From: Temperatibacter sp965603205
GTDB taxonomy: Bacteria > Pseudomonadota > Alphaproteobacteria > Sphingomonadales > Kordiimonadaceae
NCBI GenBank assembly: GCA_965603205.1
Contig: CBFDCC010000007.1
Location: 124,001-188,000, forward strand
Reading direction: 5' to 3'
DNA length: 64,000 nucleotides
Positions 39,219 through 47,825 of this stretch are shown piece by piece; the stretch's first letter is position 1; each line of letters starts with the position of its first letter. The notes under the pieces are model-generated. The model was not told where the DNA came from. It ran no database searches and was given only the letters and a program-made list of their open reading frames with translations. The translations under genes and the position numbers were made by a program.

Positions 39219-39260
39219 TAGCGATCTTAATCAGGCTGCATAGCGACCTTGATCAGACTG
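39219..39260. repeat. Tandem direct repeat upstream of the flagellin gene
   Basis: Two copies of a 20-base unit (TAGCGATCTTAATCAGGCTG at 39219-39238 and TAGCGACCTTGATCAGACTG at 39241-39260) match at 17 of 20 positions, in the 35-76 bases upstream of the start. Their period is 22 bases, two helical turns, as for adjacent regulator sites. They could also lie in the 5' untranslated region. Confidence 0.7.
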
Positions 39261-39423
39261 CTCAGTATGGTCGTTCTTTATGCAATATTGCTCTCGGCGT
39301 AAACCGCAGACCCCTCCGCAGTTTTATTGCAAATGACTTTTACACCCATAAAAGCCATGATTCGTATTTACAACTATGACAGAAATGCTGAAAATATCAA
39401 TGTTTGGATAAAATTGTCGGTAA

Positions 39424-39453
39424 GTTAGCCCACACTGTTCTGTGTAAGGCTAA
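39424..39453 (-). terminator. Hairpin after the M18 aminopeptidase gene
   Basis: GTTAGCC-ACAC / GTGT-GGCTAAC with a six-base loop; no clear T run, so it may be a Rho-dependent or processing element. Confidence 0.5.
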
Positions 39454-39463
39454 CTCTTATGCT

Positions 39464-40906
39464 TTAATTATGTGAAATAAAGGCCTTGATACCATTTTTC
39501 ATGGCGAGACCATCCATCTTATCACTCACCGCGTAAGGCGTATGGATAGATAGAACAGGTACGCCGAAATCAATGGTGTCGATATTTTGACGGGCAAGTT
39601 CGCGACCCAATGTACCACCGCCTGCGCGACCAACCTTGTAGGTGGATGTTTGCCAAGGCACTTTATTGCTATCAAGCGCGCTGCGGGTCCAAGCAATAAA
39701 CTCGCTGGCAGCATCAAATCCACGGCCGTATAGTTTGATGTTAACACCGTAACCTAACTTTGGTGCATTACCGATTTCCCACGCCCCAGGGTCCATTGGG
39801 TTCACGCCGGGGTTCACATCAATGGATAGTGCCTTTGAGGCGCGTAGCGCGCGTGTGACCATGGGTTGGCGAAATTTACTGCCTTGCTCTGCGTATACGA
39901 GTTCACCTATCAAATCGATCAAATAGGTTGATGAAGCTCCCGTGACGTTATTATTACCAGATTCTTCATTGTCGGCTAGATGAATGAGGGCTGTTTTTTG
40001 TGGGGTGTCAGCCTCAATAGCAGCGCGGATACTGGCGTAGCCTGCTAGGCGATCATCTTGGCCATAGACGGCCATTAAACGTCTGCCTATGCCCATGTCG
40101 CGGGGGCGTGTGGCAGGCACTAGTGATAGTTCAGCGGAAACTAAATCCGCAGCATCAATTTTATAGGTATGCTTTAAAAAATCTAACACGCGCTCCTCTA
40201 CGCCCATTTTTCCTGTTGGATCATTTGCAATATTGGTAGGGCCGCTGGCGATAATGGGATCTAACTGCTCGTAAGAGACAACCTCACGGGCTGTTTTCTT
40301 CATCTGATCTCTGGCGGTGTGTGGTGATAGGTCAGGTATCATAAATATAGGATCGCTAGCCTTGAGGCCAATATTGATTTGGACGGTGGTGCCATCCTTT
40401 TTATCTACACGACCAACGAGCGCTAATGGAATGTTTGTCCATTGATATGTTTTAATGCCGCCATGATAGTTGGTTTGGAATAGGGCGAAACCTTCTTTTT
40501 CATATAGAGGGCGGCCTTTTAATTCTAAACGCGGTGAATCAATATGAGAGGCAATGATGCGTACGCCCTTGCTCACACTGTCTTTGCCGCCAATGATTAG
40601 CAGCATGGCACGGTCACGGTTGCTGTGATAATATTTATCACCTGCCTTGATCTTTGTGCCAACTGTCCAAGGCTTAAATCCAGCAGTCTCTACCATTGCT
40701 TTTGTCTTTGCTACAAAGGCAAGCTCTGTACGGGCGGCGTCTAGAAAACCTTTATAGCCTTCACCATAGATTTGAGCCGCTTCAATCTTTTCTAATGACG
40801 CATTTTTCCATGTGCTCTCACAGTTGCCTTGATTACAGTCAGGCTTTGCTGCTGTGGTGACGCTTAATGATGATGCCAATAATAGTGTCGCTATAATGTT
40901 TTTCAT
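39464..40906 (-). CDS. Exported M18 family aminopeptidase
   Basis: 480 residues with an N-terminal signal peptide (MKNIIATLLLASSLSVTTAA), unusual because M18 enzymes are mostly cytoplasmic. Dinuclear metal and catalytic motifs are visible: ASHIDSPRLELKGRPLYE, NYHGGIKTYQWTNIPLALVG, DNEESGNNNVTGASS, IDVNPGVNP, and VLSIHTPYAVSDKMD. It removes N-terminal, often acidic or hydrophobic, residues from peptides. Monocistronic. A long hairpin (GTTAGCC / GGCTAAC, 39424-39453) lies just after the stop. Confidence 0.88.
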   Translation of the reverse strand: MKNIIATLLLASSLSVTTAAKPDCNQGNCESTWKNASLEKIEAAQIYGEGYKGFLDAARTELAFVAKTKAMVETAGFKPWTVGTKIKAGDKYYHSNRDRAMLLIIGGKDSVSKGVRIIASHIDSPRLELKGRPLYEKEGFALFQTNYHGGIKTYQWTNIPLALVGRVDKKDGTTVQINIGLKASDPIFMIPDLSPHTARDQMKKTAREVVSYEQLDPIIASGPTNIANDPTGKMGVEERVLDFLKHTYKIDAADLVSAELSLVPATRPRDMGIGRRLMAVYGQDDRLAGYASIRAAIEADTPQKTALIHLADNEESGNNNVTGASSTYLIDLIGELVYAEQGSKFRQPMVTRALRASKALSIDVNPGVNPMDPGAWEIGNAPKLGYGVNIKLYGRGFDAASEFIAWTRSALDSNKVPWQTSTYKVGRAGGGTLGRELARQNIDTIDFGVPVLSIHTPYAVSDKMDGLAMKNGIKAFISHN

Positions 40907-41034
40907 TATCTTCCCTTTATGATCTTTAACTATAATCTAAACAGTACTGTTTAAAAGTTCAATATCTCTCCTTGAATTTTTAGAAATTGAGCACATGTAC
41001 TATGAATAATAAAATATAAAGGTGAGGAAATGTC

Positions 41035-41253
41035 ATGCAAGTATTTGAAATGATTGTTTGGATTGTAGCTATAGCAATGGTTGCCGGTATTATTCAACGA
41101 AAAATGAGCTTGGACAAAGCCAAGTTGAAACAAGCTAAAGATGGCGGAGCCGACGATGCGAGACTCAAATCATTAGAAGAACGCGTGGTGGTGTTAGAGC
41201 GTTTAGCCACAGATAAGAAGGCGCGCCTGCGTGATGAGATTGATGGCTTATAG
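41035..41253 (+). CDS. PspB-like single-pass membrane protein
   Basis: 72 residues: one N-terminal membrane helix (FEMIVWIVAIAMVAGIIQ) followed by a charged coiled coil (RLKSLEERVVVLERLATDKKARLRDEIDGL) like the alphaproteobacterial PspB-type phage-shock subunit. No pspA, pspC or pspF is adjacent. GAGGAAATGTC precedes the ATG. Function in membrane-stress response is inference. Confidence 0.6.
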   Translation: MQVFEMIVWIVAIAMVAGIIQRKMSLDKAKLKQAKDGGADDARLKSLEERVVVLERLATDKKARLRDEIDGL

Positions 41254-41357
41254 GGTTTAAAACCCAGCTTGTTAGCGAAAAGAGTGATTAATTTACATTT
41301 AAGTGAAATTTATGTTTGCAACTGTCCCTGCATTTGCTAGAGATGCAGCCGTGGTGC

Positions 41358-41434
41358 GGGGGTGTAGCTCAGCTGGTTAGAGCAGTCCGCTCATAACGGA
41401 TTGGTCGGGAGTTCAAATCTCTCCACCCCTACCA
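41358..41434 (+). tRNA. tRNA with CAT anticodon (Met elongator or Ile2)
   Basis: 77 bases. The acceptor stem GGGGGTG / CACCCCT, D-arm GCTCAGCTGGTTAGAGC, anticodon arm CCGCTCATAACGG (anticodon CAT), T-arm GGGAGTTCAAATCTCTC and an encoded CCA are all present. It lacks initiator features. Distinguishing elongator Met from lysidine-modified Ile2 requires an identity-element comparison; both are possible. Confidence 0.9.
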
Positions 41435-41745
41435 CAAATAAAAGGCTCGCCATTAGGCGGGCTTTTTTTATGCGCTACGGGTATTTTAGGCCTTCAGGTT
41501 AAATAAACCTCCACCTCTCTTTAAAATACCACGCGACAATGCTTAGCTGGAAAGATAGTTAATTATTATCTGTATGTATTGAGGAATTCAAAATGATTAC
41601 CTAAAGGGATGGGGTAACCTTTTAACAATAGAGCAAAAAGATAACTTACTTTCTTCCCTAATGCCCCGTCTATAGAGATAGGCTATGGCTATTAGGCCTT
41701 AGTCGAGTTACATGTGTCTCCAGTTTATATATATAGGGCAGTGTA
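41435..41745. other. tRNA-recQ gap containing a nested inverted repeat
   Basis: After the tRNA terminator, GGTATTTTA (41480-41488) and TAAAATACC (41522-41530) form perfect arms around a smaller palindrome, AGGTT / AACCT (near 41496-41511). The rest, AT-rich, holds no ORF; TATATA near 41730 may be part of the recQ promoter. Confidence 0.5.
41442..41469 (+). terminator. Intrinsic terminator of the tRNA
   Basis: AAGGCTCGCC / GGCGGGCTT, loop ATTA, followed by seven T residues. Confidence 0.88.
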
Positions 41746-43548
41746 GTGAGGCATCAAAAATCGAAAATATTAGCAGAAGTTTTTGGGTTTTCTGACTTTC
41801 GGGAAGGCCAAGAATCTATTGTTGATACCCTTGTTGCGGGTGAGAATGTTCTGGCTGTTATGCCAACGGGTGCGGGGAAAAGTCTATGCTATCAAATGGC
41901 GGCCCTTATCCGCCCGGGCCTGACGATTGTGGTTTCCCCGCTTTTGGCGTTAATGGATGATCAAGTAAACGCCCTACAGGCAAACGGTGTAGACGCTGCC
42001 ACCATCAACAGCACAAAATCCCGTGATGAAAAACTTGCTGTTTGGGACCGTGTAACCTCTGGCAAATTAAAGTTATTATACCTGTCTCCAGAACAGCTTT
42101 TAAACAACCGCTTATTACCATCGTTGCAAAAGCAGGACATATCCATGTTCATCGTTGATGAAGCGCACTGCGTTTCACAGTGGGGACACGATTTTAGGCC
42201 AGAGTATCAGCGCTTAAACATTCTACCTGACATGTTCAAGGGTGTCGTCATTGGCGCCTTCACGGCCACGGCTGATGAGCGAACACGCCAAGAGATTAAA
42301 AACACTCTGCTGGGTGAACAATCTAAAATGGTCATTCAAGGGTTTGATAGGCCGAATATTTATATTGAAGTACAGCAAAAAAATAATGCCAGAAATCAAC
42401 TGTTAAACGCGCTAGACAAGCATGAAGGCGACCAAGGCATTGTTTATTGCCTATCACGAAAAAGCGTTGAAAAGACAGCCGAGTTTCTACGGACAAAAGG
42501 TTATAATGCACTGCCGTATCATGCCGGTATGGATGCGAGCGTTCGTCAAAATAATCAAGAGCTATTCCTTGGTAAATCAGACACGATCATTGTTGCCACC
42601 ATCGCCTTTGGTATGGGGATCGACAAACCTGATGTGCGTTTTGTTATCCATATGGATATGCCCAGCAGTATGGAGGCTTACTATCAGGAAATTGGCCGTG
42701 CGGGCCGTGATGGTGCCCCCGCTAACGCCCTGATGCTATATGGCTTTGATAATATCAAAGTGCGTAATGATATGATTATGACATCTGGCGCCAGTGACGC
42801 CAAAAAATCATCTGACCGTCAAAAACTAAATGCCCTTATTAGCCTGTGCGAAACAGCAAAGTGTCGTCGTAACTATCTGCTTAAATATTTTGATGATCCA
42901 CAAACGCAGCCATGCGGCAACTGCGATACTTGTTTAAATCCACCAGAAGAATTTGATGGGACTAACCTTGCAACTCATGCCTTAATGGCTATTCGCGATA
43001 CGAGGCAAATATTTGGACGCGGCCATATTATTGATATCTTAACGGGCAAAGAAAACCCTAAGATTATTGCATCTAACCATATGTCCCTGCCTAGCTTTGG
43101 TGCAGGTGAGCAGTTAAAACTAGCAGAGTGGCAAGTGATCTTACGGCAAATGCTTGCCTTAGACCTAATTTACGCGGATGCTGAATATGGCTCCTTAAAG
43201 ATAACACTTGAAGGCGGACGCGTACTGGAAGGTGACTTAACTGTTAGCCTTAAAAAGCCTATCATCCTTAAGCCGACACGTGCCAAGAAATCCAGCAAGC
43301 ACATACAAGCCTTGGAAGGCGGAGACCAAGCCTTATACGACCACTTGAAAATGGTGCGTTTTGATCTAGCTTCCGAAAATAAAGTACCTGCTTATATTGT
43401 GTTCCAAGACAAAGTGCTCATGCAAATGGTACTAGACAAGCCATCAACACCTGATGAGATGTTAAATATCAATGGTGTTGGCCCGCAAAAATTGGAAAGG
43501 TTCGGTCCAGCCTTTTTAGATGCGATTAACAATTTTATGAATGACTAA
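41746..43548 (+). CDS. recQ: ATP-dependent DNA helicase RecQ
   Basis: 600 residues of superfamily 2 helicase: motif 0 FGFSDFREGQ, motif I VMPTGAGKSLCYQ, motif II VDEAHCVSQWGHDFRP, motif III FTATAD, motif V/VI VATIAFGMGIDKPDVR and QEIGRAGRDG. The RecQ-specific zinc site CRRNYLLKYF and CGNCDTC follows, then a winged-helix region and a C-terminal HRDC domain (KVPAYIVFQDKVLMQM onward). GTG start at 41746. It unwinds DNA in recombination repair. Confidence 0.97.
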   Translation: MRHQKSKILAEVFGFSDFREGQESIVDTLVAGENVLAVMPTGAGKSLCYQMAALIRPGLTIVVSPLLALMDDQVNALQANGVDAATINSTKSRDEKLAVWDRVTSGKLKLLYLSPEQLLNNRLLPSLQKQDISMFIVDEAHCVSQWGHDFRPEYQRLNILPDMFKGVVIGAFTATADERTRQEIKNTLLGEQSKMVIQGFDRPNIYIEVQQKNNARNQLLNALDKHEGDQGIVYCLSRKSVEKTAEFLRTKGYNALPYHAGMDASVRQNNQELFLGKSDTIIVATIAFGMGIDKPDVRFVIHMDMPSSMEAYYQEIGRAGRDGAPANALMLYGFDNIKVRNDMIMTSGASDAKKSSDRQKLNALISLCETAKCRRNYLLKYFDDPQTQPCGNCDTCLNPPEEFDGTNLATHALMAIRDTRQIFGRGHIIDILTGKENPKIIASNHMSLPSFGAGEQLKLAEWQVILRQMLALDLIYADAEYGSLKITLEGGRVLEGDLTVSLKKPIILKPTRAKKSSKHIQALEGGDQALYDHLKMVRFDLASENKVPAYIVFQDKVLMQMVLDKPSTPDEMLNINGVGPQKLERFGPAFLDAINNFMND

Positions 43549-43601
43549 CATAATGAAGTCGCAAGGTGTCGACAAAACTAGGAGCGCCTCAAACCGTACC
43601 C

Positions 43602-45179
43602 TTATTGCTGCAACAGGAACCGCTGCAATTTACCTGTTGCTGTTTTAGGTAACTCTTTTAAGTAAGCAATTTGTCGAGGATATTTAAAGGGCGCAATTCT
43701 ATTTTTAACAAACTTTTGCAACTCATCTGTCATATCTTCAGTTGGCTCATACCCGTCATTCAAAATGATAAATGCTTTTGGGACAGATCCACGATCAACA
43801 TCCTTGGCTGCTATCACAGCACATTCCAACACAGCTGGGTGAGCGAGTAGGGCCACTTCCACTTCGGGGCCACTAATATTATACCCTGATGAGATAATCA
43901 TATCATCCCCTCTTGCTACATACCAATAATAACCTTGTTCATCCCGCCTAAAGATATCACCTGTCAAGTTCCAGCCATCCGATACATACTCGGCTTGTCG
44001 GTGATCATTAAGATATTTACATCCTGTGGGCCCCCTGACGGCTAGGTGGCCTTCTTCACCGTCCTGTAACACTTTCATATTCTTATCAACAATCTGTAAT
44101 TCAAAGCCAGGAACAGCCTTACCCGTTGACCCCGGCATAGGGTCTCCCACTGATGTAGATAAGAAAATATGGATCATCTCAGTAGCGCCTAAACCATCGA
44201 TCATAGGGACGCCTACTTTCTCCTGCCACATCTCGTAAATCGGCAGGGCAAGATGCTCGCCAGCAGAGACGGCTAACCGTATTGTTGATAAGTCAGCAAC
44301 ATCGCCTTGAGAAAGCATCAGCTTATATGCAGTTGGTGCCGTAAAGCAAAGAGTTGCACCAACGGCTTTTACAGCTTTTGCTAATTTTAAGGGCGCACAA
44401 TCTGCAATCAAAGCTGCTGTAGCACCAGTAAATAGAGGGAAAATCAACAGCCCCCCTAAACCAAAAGTAAAAGCAAGCGGCGGGCTACCAATAAAGATAT
44501 CATCTGCTGTAGGTTTAACGACATGCTGACAATATGTGTGACACATAGATATAATATCTCTGTGAAAATGCAAGACACCCTTTGGGTTTCCTGTTGTGCC
44601 GCTGGTGAAAGAAATGAGAGCAACATCATCACTCGCTGTCGCTATTCGGTCAAAATCAGGGCTAAACTCCGACATTACGCTCTCAAGATCATCAGACAAC
44701 ACCAAATGCGTCAGCTCTAGTCCTTCGGCTTCTGCTTTCAGATCGGATTGGCAAATAACATGATCAATTTCTGCCTTCGCAACGATGACTTGAAGCTCTT
44801 TTTTTCGAAGAAGCGGCATTGTTGGAACAGCTATTGCGCCGCAGCTCCATACTGCCAACAAACATGCGGCATGTAATGGGGAGTTTGGAAAACGTAATAG
44901 GACACGGTTGCCCGGAACAACGCCTAATTCAGATACAAGATAATTAGCAATTTGATTTACCTTGGAGTCCAGATCTTGGTAGGTCCAGTTCTCGTCAAGG
45001 GAACAAATAGCTATTTTATCTGCGTTTCCATTTTCAATATGTCGATCAATCAACATTGAAACACAGTTAAGAGCAGGCCCGTACTTTAAGGCAGGCAAAT
45101 TAAAAACAAAGTTTGGTAGCGCGTCTTCCGAAGGCAAGCTCTTTCTAGAAAAATCATCAACATGGGCTGAAGTGTGCAT
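43602..45179 (-). CDS. Aryl-CoA ligase, benzoate/2-aminobenzoate-CoA ligase family
   Basis: 525-residue ANL-superfamily ligase. The P-loop is SFTSGTTGNPKGVLHFHRD; other motifs are GLGATEMIHIFLS, the adenylate-binding DGWNLTGDIFRRDEQGYYWYVARGDDMI, and the catalytic Lys in KTATGKLQRFLL. It activates benzoate-type acids to CoA esters; the locus suggests 2-aminobenzoate. AGGAGG precedes the ATG. It is separated from the other ACMR-pathway genes by an independent FAD-hydroxylase unit and by module B. Confidence 0.88.
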   Translation of the reverse strand: MHTSAHVDDFSRKSLPSEDALPNFVFNLPALKYGPALNCVSMLIDRHIENGNADKIAICSLDENWTYQDLDSKVNQIANYLVSELGVVPGNRVLLRFPNSPLHAACLLAVWSCGAIAVPTMPLLRKKELQVIVAKAEIDHVICQSDLKAEAEGLELTHLVLSDDLESVMSEFSPDFDRIATASDDVALISFTSGTTGNPKGVLHFHRDIISMCHTYCQHVVKPTADDIFIGSPPLAFTFGLGGLLIFPLFTGATAALIADCAPLKLAKAVKAVGATLCFTAPTAYKLMLSQGDVADLSTIRLAVSAGEHLALPIYEMWQEKVGVPMIDGLGATEMIHIFLSTSVGDPMPGSTGKAVPGFELQIVDKNMKVLQDGEEGHLAVRGPTGCKYLNDHRQAEYVSDGWNLTGDIFRRDEQGYYWYVARGDDMIISSGYNISGPEVEVALLAHPAVLECAVIAAKDVDRGSVPKAFIILNDGYEPTEDMTDELQKFVKNRIAPFKYPRQIAYLKELPKTATGKLQRFLLQQ

Positions 45180-45269
45180 CTAAGCCTCCTGCGGTACGGC
45201 ATTTTTAGCCTGAAACTCAGGCGATTGATATGACTTAGTGGAGAGAATTTCCTTTATTGTATCCGTCAT
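45180..45269 (-). CDS. Possible 29-residue leader peptide upstream of the aryl-CoA ligase
   Basis: ATG at 45269 with GGGG nine bases upstream opens a 29-codon frame (MTDTIKEILSTKSYQSPEFQ ...) whose TAG is immediately followed by the ligase ATG. The ligase ribosome site AGGAGG is inside its last codons. This would couple translation of the two. No homologue recognised; it may be chance. Confidence 0.35.
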   Translation of the reverse strand: MTDTIKEILSTKSYQSPEFQAKNAVPQEA

Positions 45270-45355
45270 TTGTATGCCCCAGAGTAACGATTTTTCATTT
45301 GAATAAATGTCCCACCTTTAAGGGGGATATACGAGGCTAGTATTTTTAGTTAATA

Positions 45356-45393
45356 TAATCAATAATCAATACTTAATAATCAATAATTAATCA
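45356..45393. repeat. AATCAAT repeats in the divergent promoter region
   Basis: Four copies of ATAATCAAT-like units within about 40 bases lie 26 bases before the FAD-monooxygenase start, between divergently transcribed genes. They may be an operator array or an AT-rich up-element. Confidence 0.45.
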
Positions 45394-45418
45394 TTTTTCT
45401 CATTATCAAGGTAAAAAT

Positions 45419-47077
45419 ATGCGCCCTATAGGTAAAGGATTATCACAATCTCTGTATTTTGAATATCCACAGTATATCTTCCAAAGACCACTGGAGCTTG
45501 ATGGTCTTAGCGTAAGGCATCCAGTCGTGATTGTGGGAGCAGGTCCCGTTGGTTTAACCGCGGCGCTGGAATTGGCTCGACGCGGTATAAAATCCGTTGT
45601 GGTGGATGAAAAGGATACGTTAAATGATGGCAGTCGGGCCATATGTATCTCGCGGACAAGTTTTGAGACCCTACAGCAGTTGGGGGTCATGGAACCCTTT
45701 CTTGAAAAAAGTTTGGGTTGGACGCATGGACAGTGTTTTTATCAGGACAATATGATTCACCGGCTTGAAATGCCGCATTCAGCCGATGAACGTTTCTACC
45801 CCATGTATAATATTCAACAGCAATATATCGAACAGTATCTGGTGGATAAAGTTGCTGAATATGGGGATATGATTGATCTGCGCTGGTTAAGCAGTATGAA
45901 AGATATAACGACCTCATCCGATCATGTGTCTATGATTATTGATACGCCAGAAGGGGCATATCAATTGCAGGCCGATTATCTGCTGGCGGCGGATGGAGCA
46001 CGTAGTCAGATTCGCAAAAAGATGGGCTTGTCTCTGAAGGGGAAAAACCTTGAAGGGAAATATGTGATTGCGGATATCATGATGGACCATGATTTCCCCA
46101 CGGAACGTCGTTCATTTTTTGAACCGTCGGCTAACCCAAATGCAACGGTTCTTATACATAAACAACCAGATAATGTCTGGCGTGTTGATTATCAATTACA
46201 AGAAGGTGAGAATGAGGACGAAGCCGTTCTGGAAGAAAATATCCGCGCCCGTGTGAAAGACATTCTTCACATGATTGGCCATGAAGGGGATTGGCAGCTT
46301 GAGTGGTGGAGTATTTATACAGCCAATACATTATGTTTAGATGACTATTGGTATGACAGAGTTATTTTCATCGGAGACTCTGCTCATATTGTACCAATTT
46401 TTGGGGTGCGCGGGTTAAATAACGGTTTTTCCGATGCGGTTAATGCGGCATGGAAATTATCCTATATTATAAAAGGCGCGGCGGGTGAAAATATTTTATC
46501 AAGCTATACATCTGAAAGACGGGGTGCCACATTAGATGTGTTTAAAAATGCTGGTAAGAGCGCTCGTTTCATGACGCCGCCAACACCTGGTTACGCGCTA
46601 ATGCGGAAAGCTGTTTTGTCATTGGCTGTCAAGAATACGTTCACCCAAAGATTTGCCGACCCCCGTCAATCGCTGCCTTATACTTATGCCCAAAGCCCGA
46701 TGACGAGTTTTTCACAGCAGGATCAACAATTTAAAAAAGGACCAGAGGCTGGGGCCTGTGCCATTAATCAAAAAATATCAGATGATGATTATTTGCTGGA
46801 TTATTTAGGGCTGGGCTTTAGTGGTTTCTATTTCTCGGACAATGGTGAAATTCCAGAAAATATTCAAAAGCTTTTTGATCAATTGGATGTTGGGGGTGAC
46901 GTATTTACGCCTATTGTCCTTAATCGTTCCGCACATGGACATATTTTTGAGGCTTACGGCGCGGACATTGAAACATTCTATCTCATTCGTCCTGACCGTC
47001 ATATTGCCGCAAGATGGCGGCATATTCAACCAGATGAAGTGGTGCATGCTTTAAAAATAGCATTGGGAGAAAAATAA
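45419..47077 (+). CDS. FAD-dependent aromatic hydroxylase (MhpA/PheA type)
   Basis: 552-residue class A flavoprotein monooxygenase. The FAD-binding GxGxxG is VVIVGAGPVGLTAALELARRG, the DG motif is LLAADGARSQIRKK, and the second FAD motif is VIFIGDSAHIVPIFGVRGL. A C-terminal thioredoxin-like domain is present as in phenol and 3-(3-hydroxyphenyl)propionate hydroxylases. The stop overlaps the start of the DUF2783 gene. Probably hydroxylates a phenolic or hydroxybenzoate-like intermediate. Confidence 0.88.
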   Translation: MRPIGKGLSQSLYFEYPQYIFQRPLELDGLSVRHPVVIVGAGPVGLTAALELARRGIKSVVVDEKDTLNDGSRAICISRTSFETLQQLGVMEPFLEKSLGWTHGQCFYQDNMIHRLEMPHSADERFYPMYNIQQQYIEQYLVDKVAEYGDMIDLRWLSSMKDITTSSDHVSMIIDTPEGAYQLQADYLLAADGARSQIRKKMGLSLKGKNLEGKYVIADIMMDHDFPTERRSFFEPSANPNATVLIHKQPDNVWRVDYQLQEGENEDEAVLEENIRARVKDILHMIGHEGDWQLEWWSIYTANTLCLDDYWYDRVIFIGDSAHIVPIFGVRGLNNGFSDAVNAAWKLSYIIKGAAGENILSSYTSERRGATLDVFKNAGKSARFMTPPTPGYALMRKAVLSLAVKNTFTQRFADPRQSLPYTYAQSPMTSFSQQDQQFKKGPEAGACAINQKISDDDYLLDYLGLGFSGFYFSDNGEIPENIQKLFDQLDVGGDVFTPIVLNRSAHGHIFEAYGADIETFYLIRPDRHIAARWRHIQPDEVVHALKIALGEK

Positions 47078-47289
47078 TGACTGACGTACAGAATTTGAAG
47101 AATGAAGACATGACCTTTGAGGCGCTGGAGACATTATATGATGTAATGGCCGAAACCCTCGATGAGGTTGGTGTGGAGCACCATAGTCTTTTTCTTAGTA
47201 AATTATCTATGGCACTCGCCCATAAGGTTGGCGACCTCAAGGTTGTGCAAGAGGCTATTAGAATAGCCAAAGACGATTTGATCAAGTAA
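47077..47289 (+). CDS. DUF2783 protein
   Basis: 70 residues, all-helical, of the DUF2783 family that commonly follows FAD aromatic hydroxylase genes. FEALETLYDVMAETLDEVGV and KLSMALAHKVGDLKVVQEAI are its conserved helices. The ATG overlaps the hydroxylase stop by one base (TAATG), implying an obligate partner or small subunit. Function unknown. Confidence 0.85.
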   Translation: MTDVQNLKNEDMTFEALETLYDVMAETLDEVGVEHHSLFLSKLSMALAHKVGDLKVVQEAIRIAKDDLIK

Positions 47290-47304
47290 TATTGATAAAG
47301 CGGT

Positions 47305-47340
47305 TAGCAAGCCCTGCGACCCTGTGCAGGGCTTTTGCTA
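47305..47340. terminator. Bidirectional terminator between DUF2783 and the dioxygenase operon
   Basis: TAGCAAGCCCTG / CAGGGCTT-TTGCTA with a nine-base loop, between convergent units. Confidence 0.85.
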
Positions 47341-47345
47341 GCGTT

Positions 47346-47825
47346 TTAAATGTAAATTAACAAGTTACGCTGTATGCCATCCGCATTGATTAAATCTACG
47401 CGTTTTTTCAAGATTTTATAGCTGTCATCAACCTCTAGCAATTCATGCGTATATTTTCCTGCAAAAAGGCTAACCTCGTCGCGGTAATATATATGGGCAT
47501 GAAATGATGATAAAATGCGAATAGTACTATCGCCCCCCTCTTGGTCATCAGCTAGGCGAACATTACCGATGAGGCGACTTCCCTTCACAGGGTATTCCAT
47601 AGACGGTGCAAGCTCATGGCCAAAATTACGACGGCGCACATCCATCAGCAACTTGTTTTCATACAATATTGATGGCTCAGTCTCAGGACATTGCTGATCG
47701 CGGTGCGTGGGCATCCAGTATACACCCGCGTCATCATACAGTTCCATCCACTCGATCAAGTGGGTATCATCCAATAGCTGTGCTTCTTGATATAAAAAAG
47801 CTTCAATTTTACGTATATCAGTCAT
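47346..47825 (-). CDS. Aromatic-ring-hydroxylating dioxygenase beta subunit
   Basis: 159 residues of the ring-hydroxylating beta family (NTF2-like fold): IEAFLYQEAQLLDDTHLIEW, LYDDAGVYWMPTH, SSFHAHIYYRDEVSLFAGKY, KKRVDLINADG. It packs with the alpha subunit in an alpha3-beta3 hexamer. Starts eight bases inside the alpha gene end. Last gene of the long minus-strand operon. Confidence 0.92.
   Translation of the reverse strand: MTDIRKIEAFLYQEAQLLDDTHLIEWMELYDDAGVYWMPTHRDQQCPETEPSILYENKLLMDVRRRNFGHELAPSMEYPVKGSRLIGNVRLADDQEGGDSTIRILSSFHAHIYYRDEVSLFAGKYTHELLEVDDSYKILKKRVDLINADGIQRNLLIYI

Noticed and set aside
41358..41434. An attachment site with integrase near the tRNA
   Set aside because: No integrase gene or duplicated tRNA 3' end was seen in the flanking sequence.
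45356..45393. A CRISPR-like array at the AATCAAT repeats
   Set aside because: Units are under ten bases, have no unique spacers and no cas genes are near.
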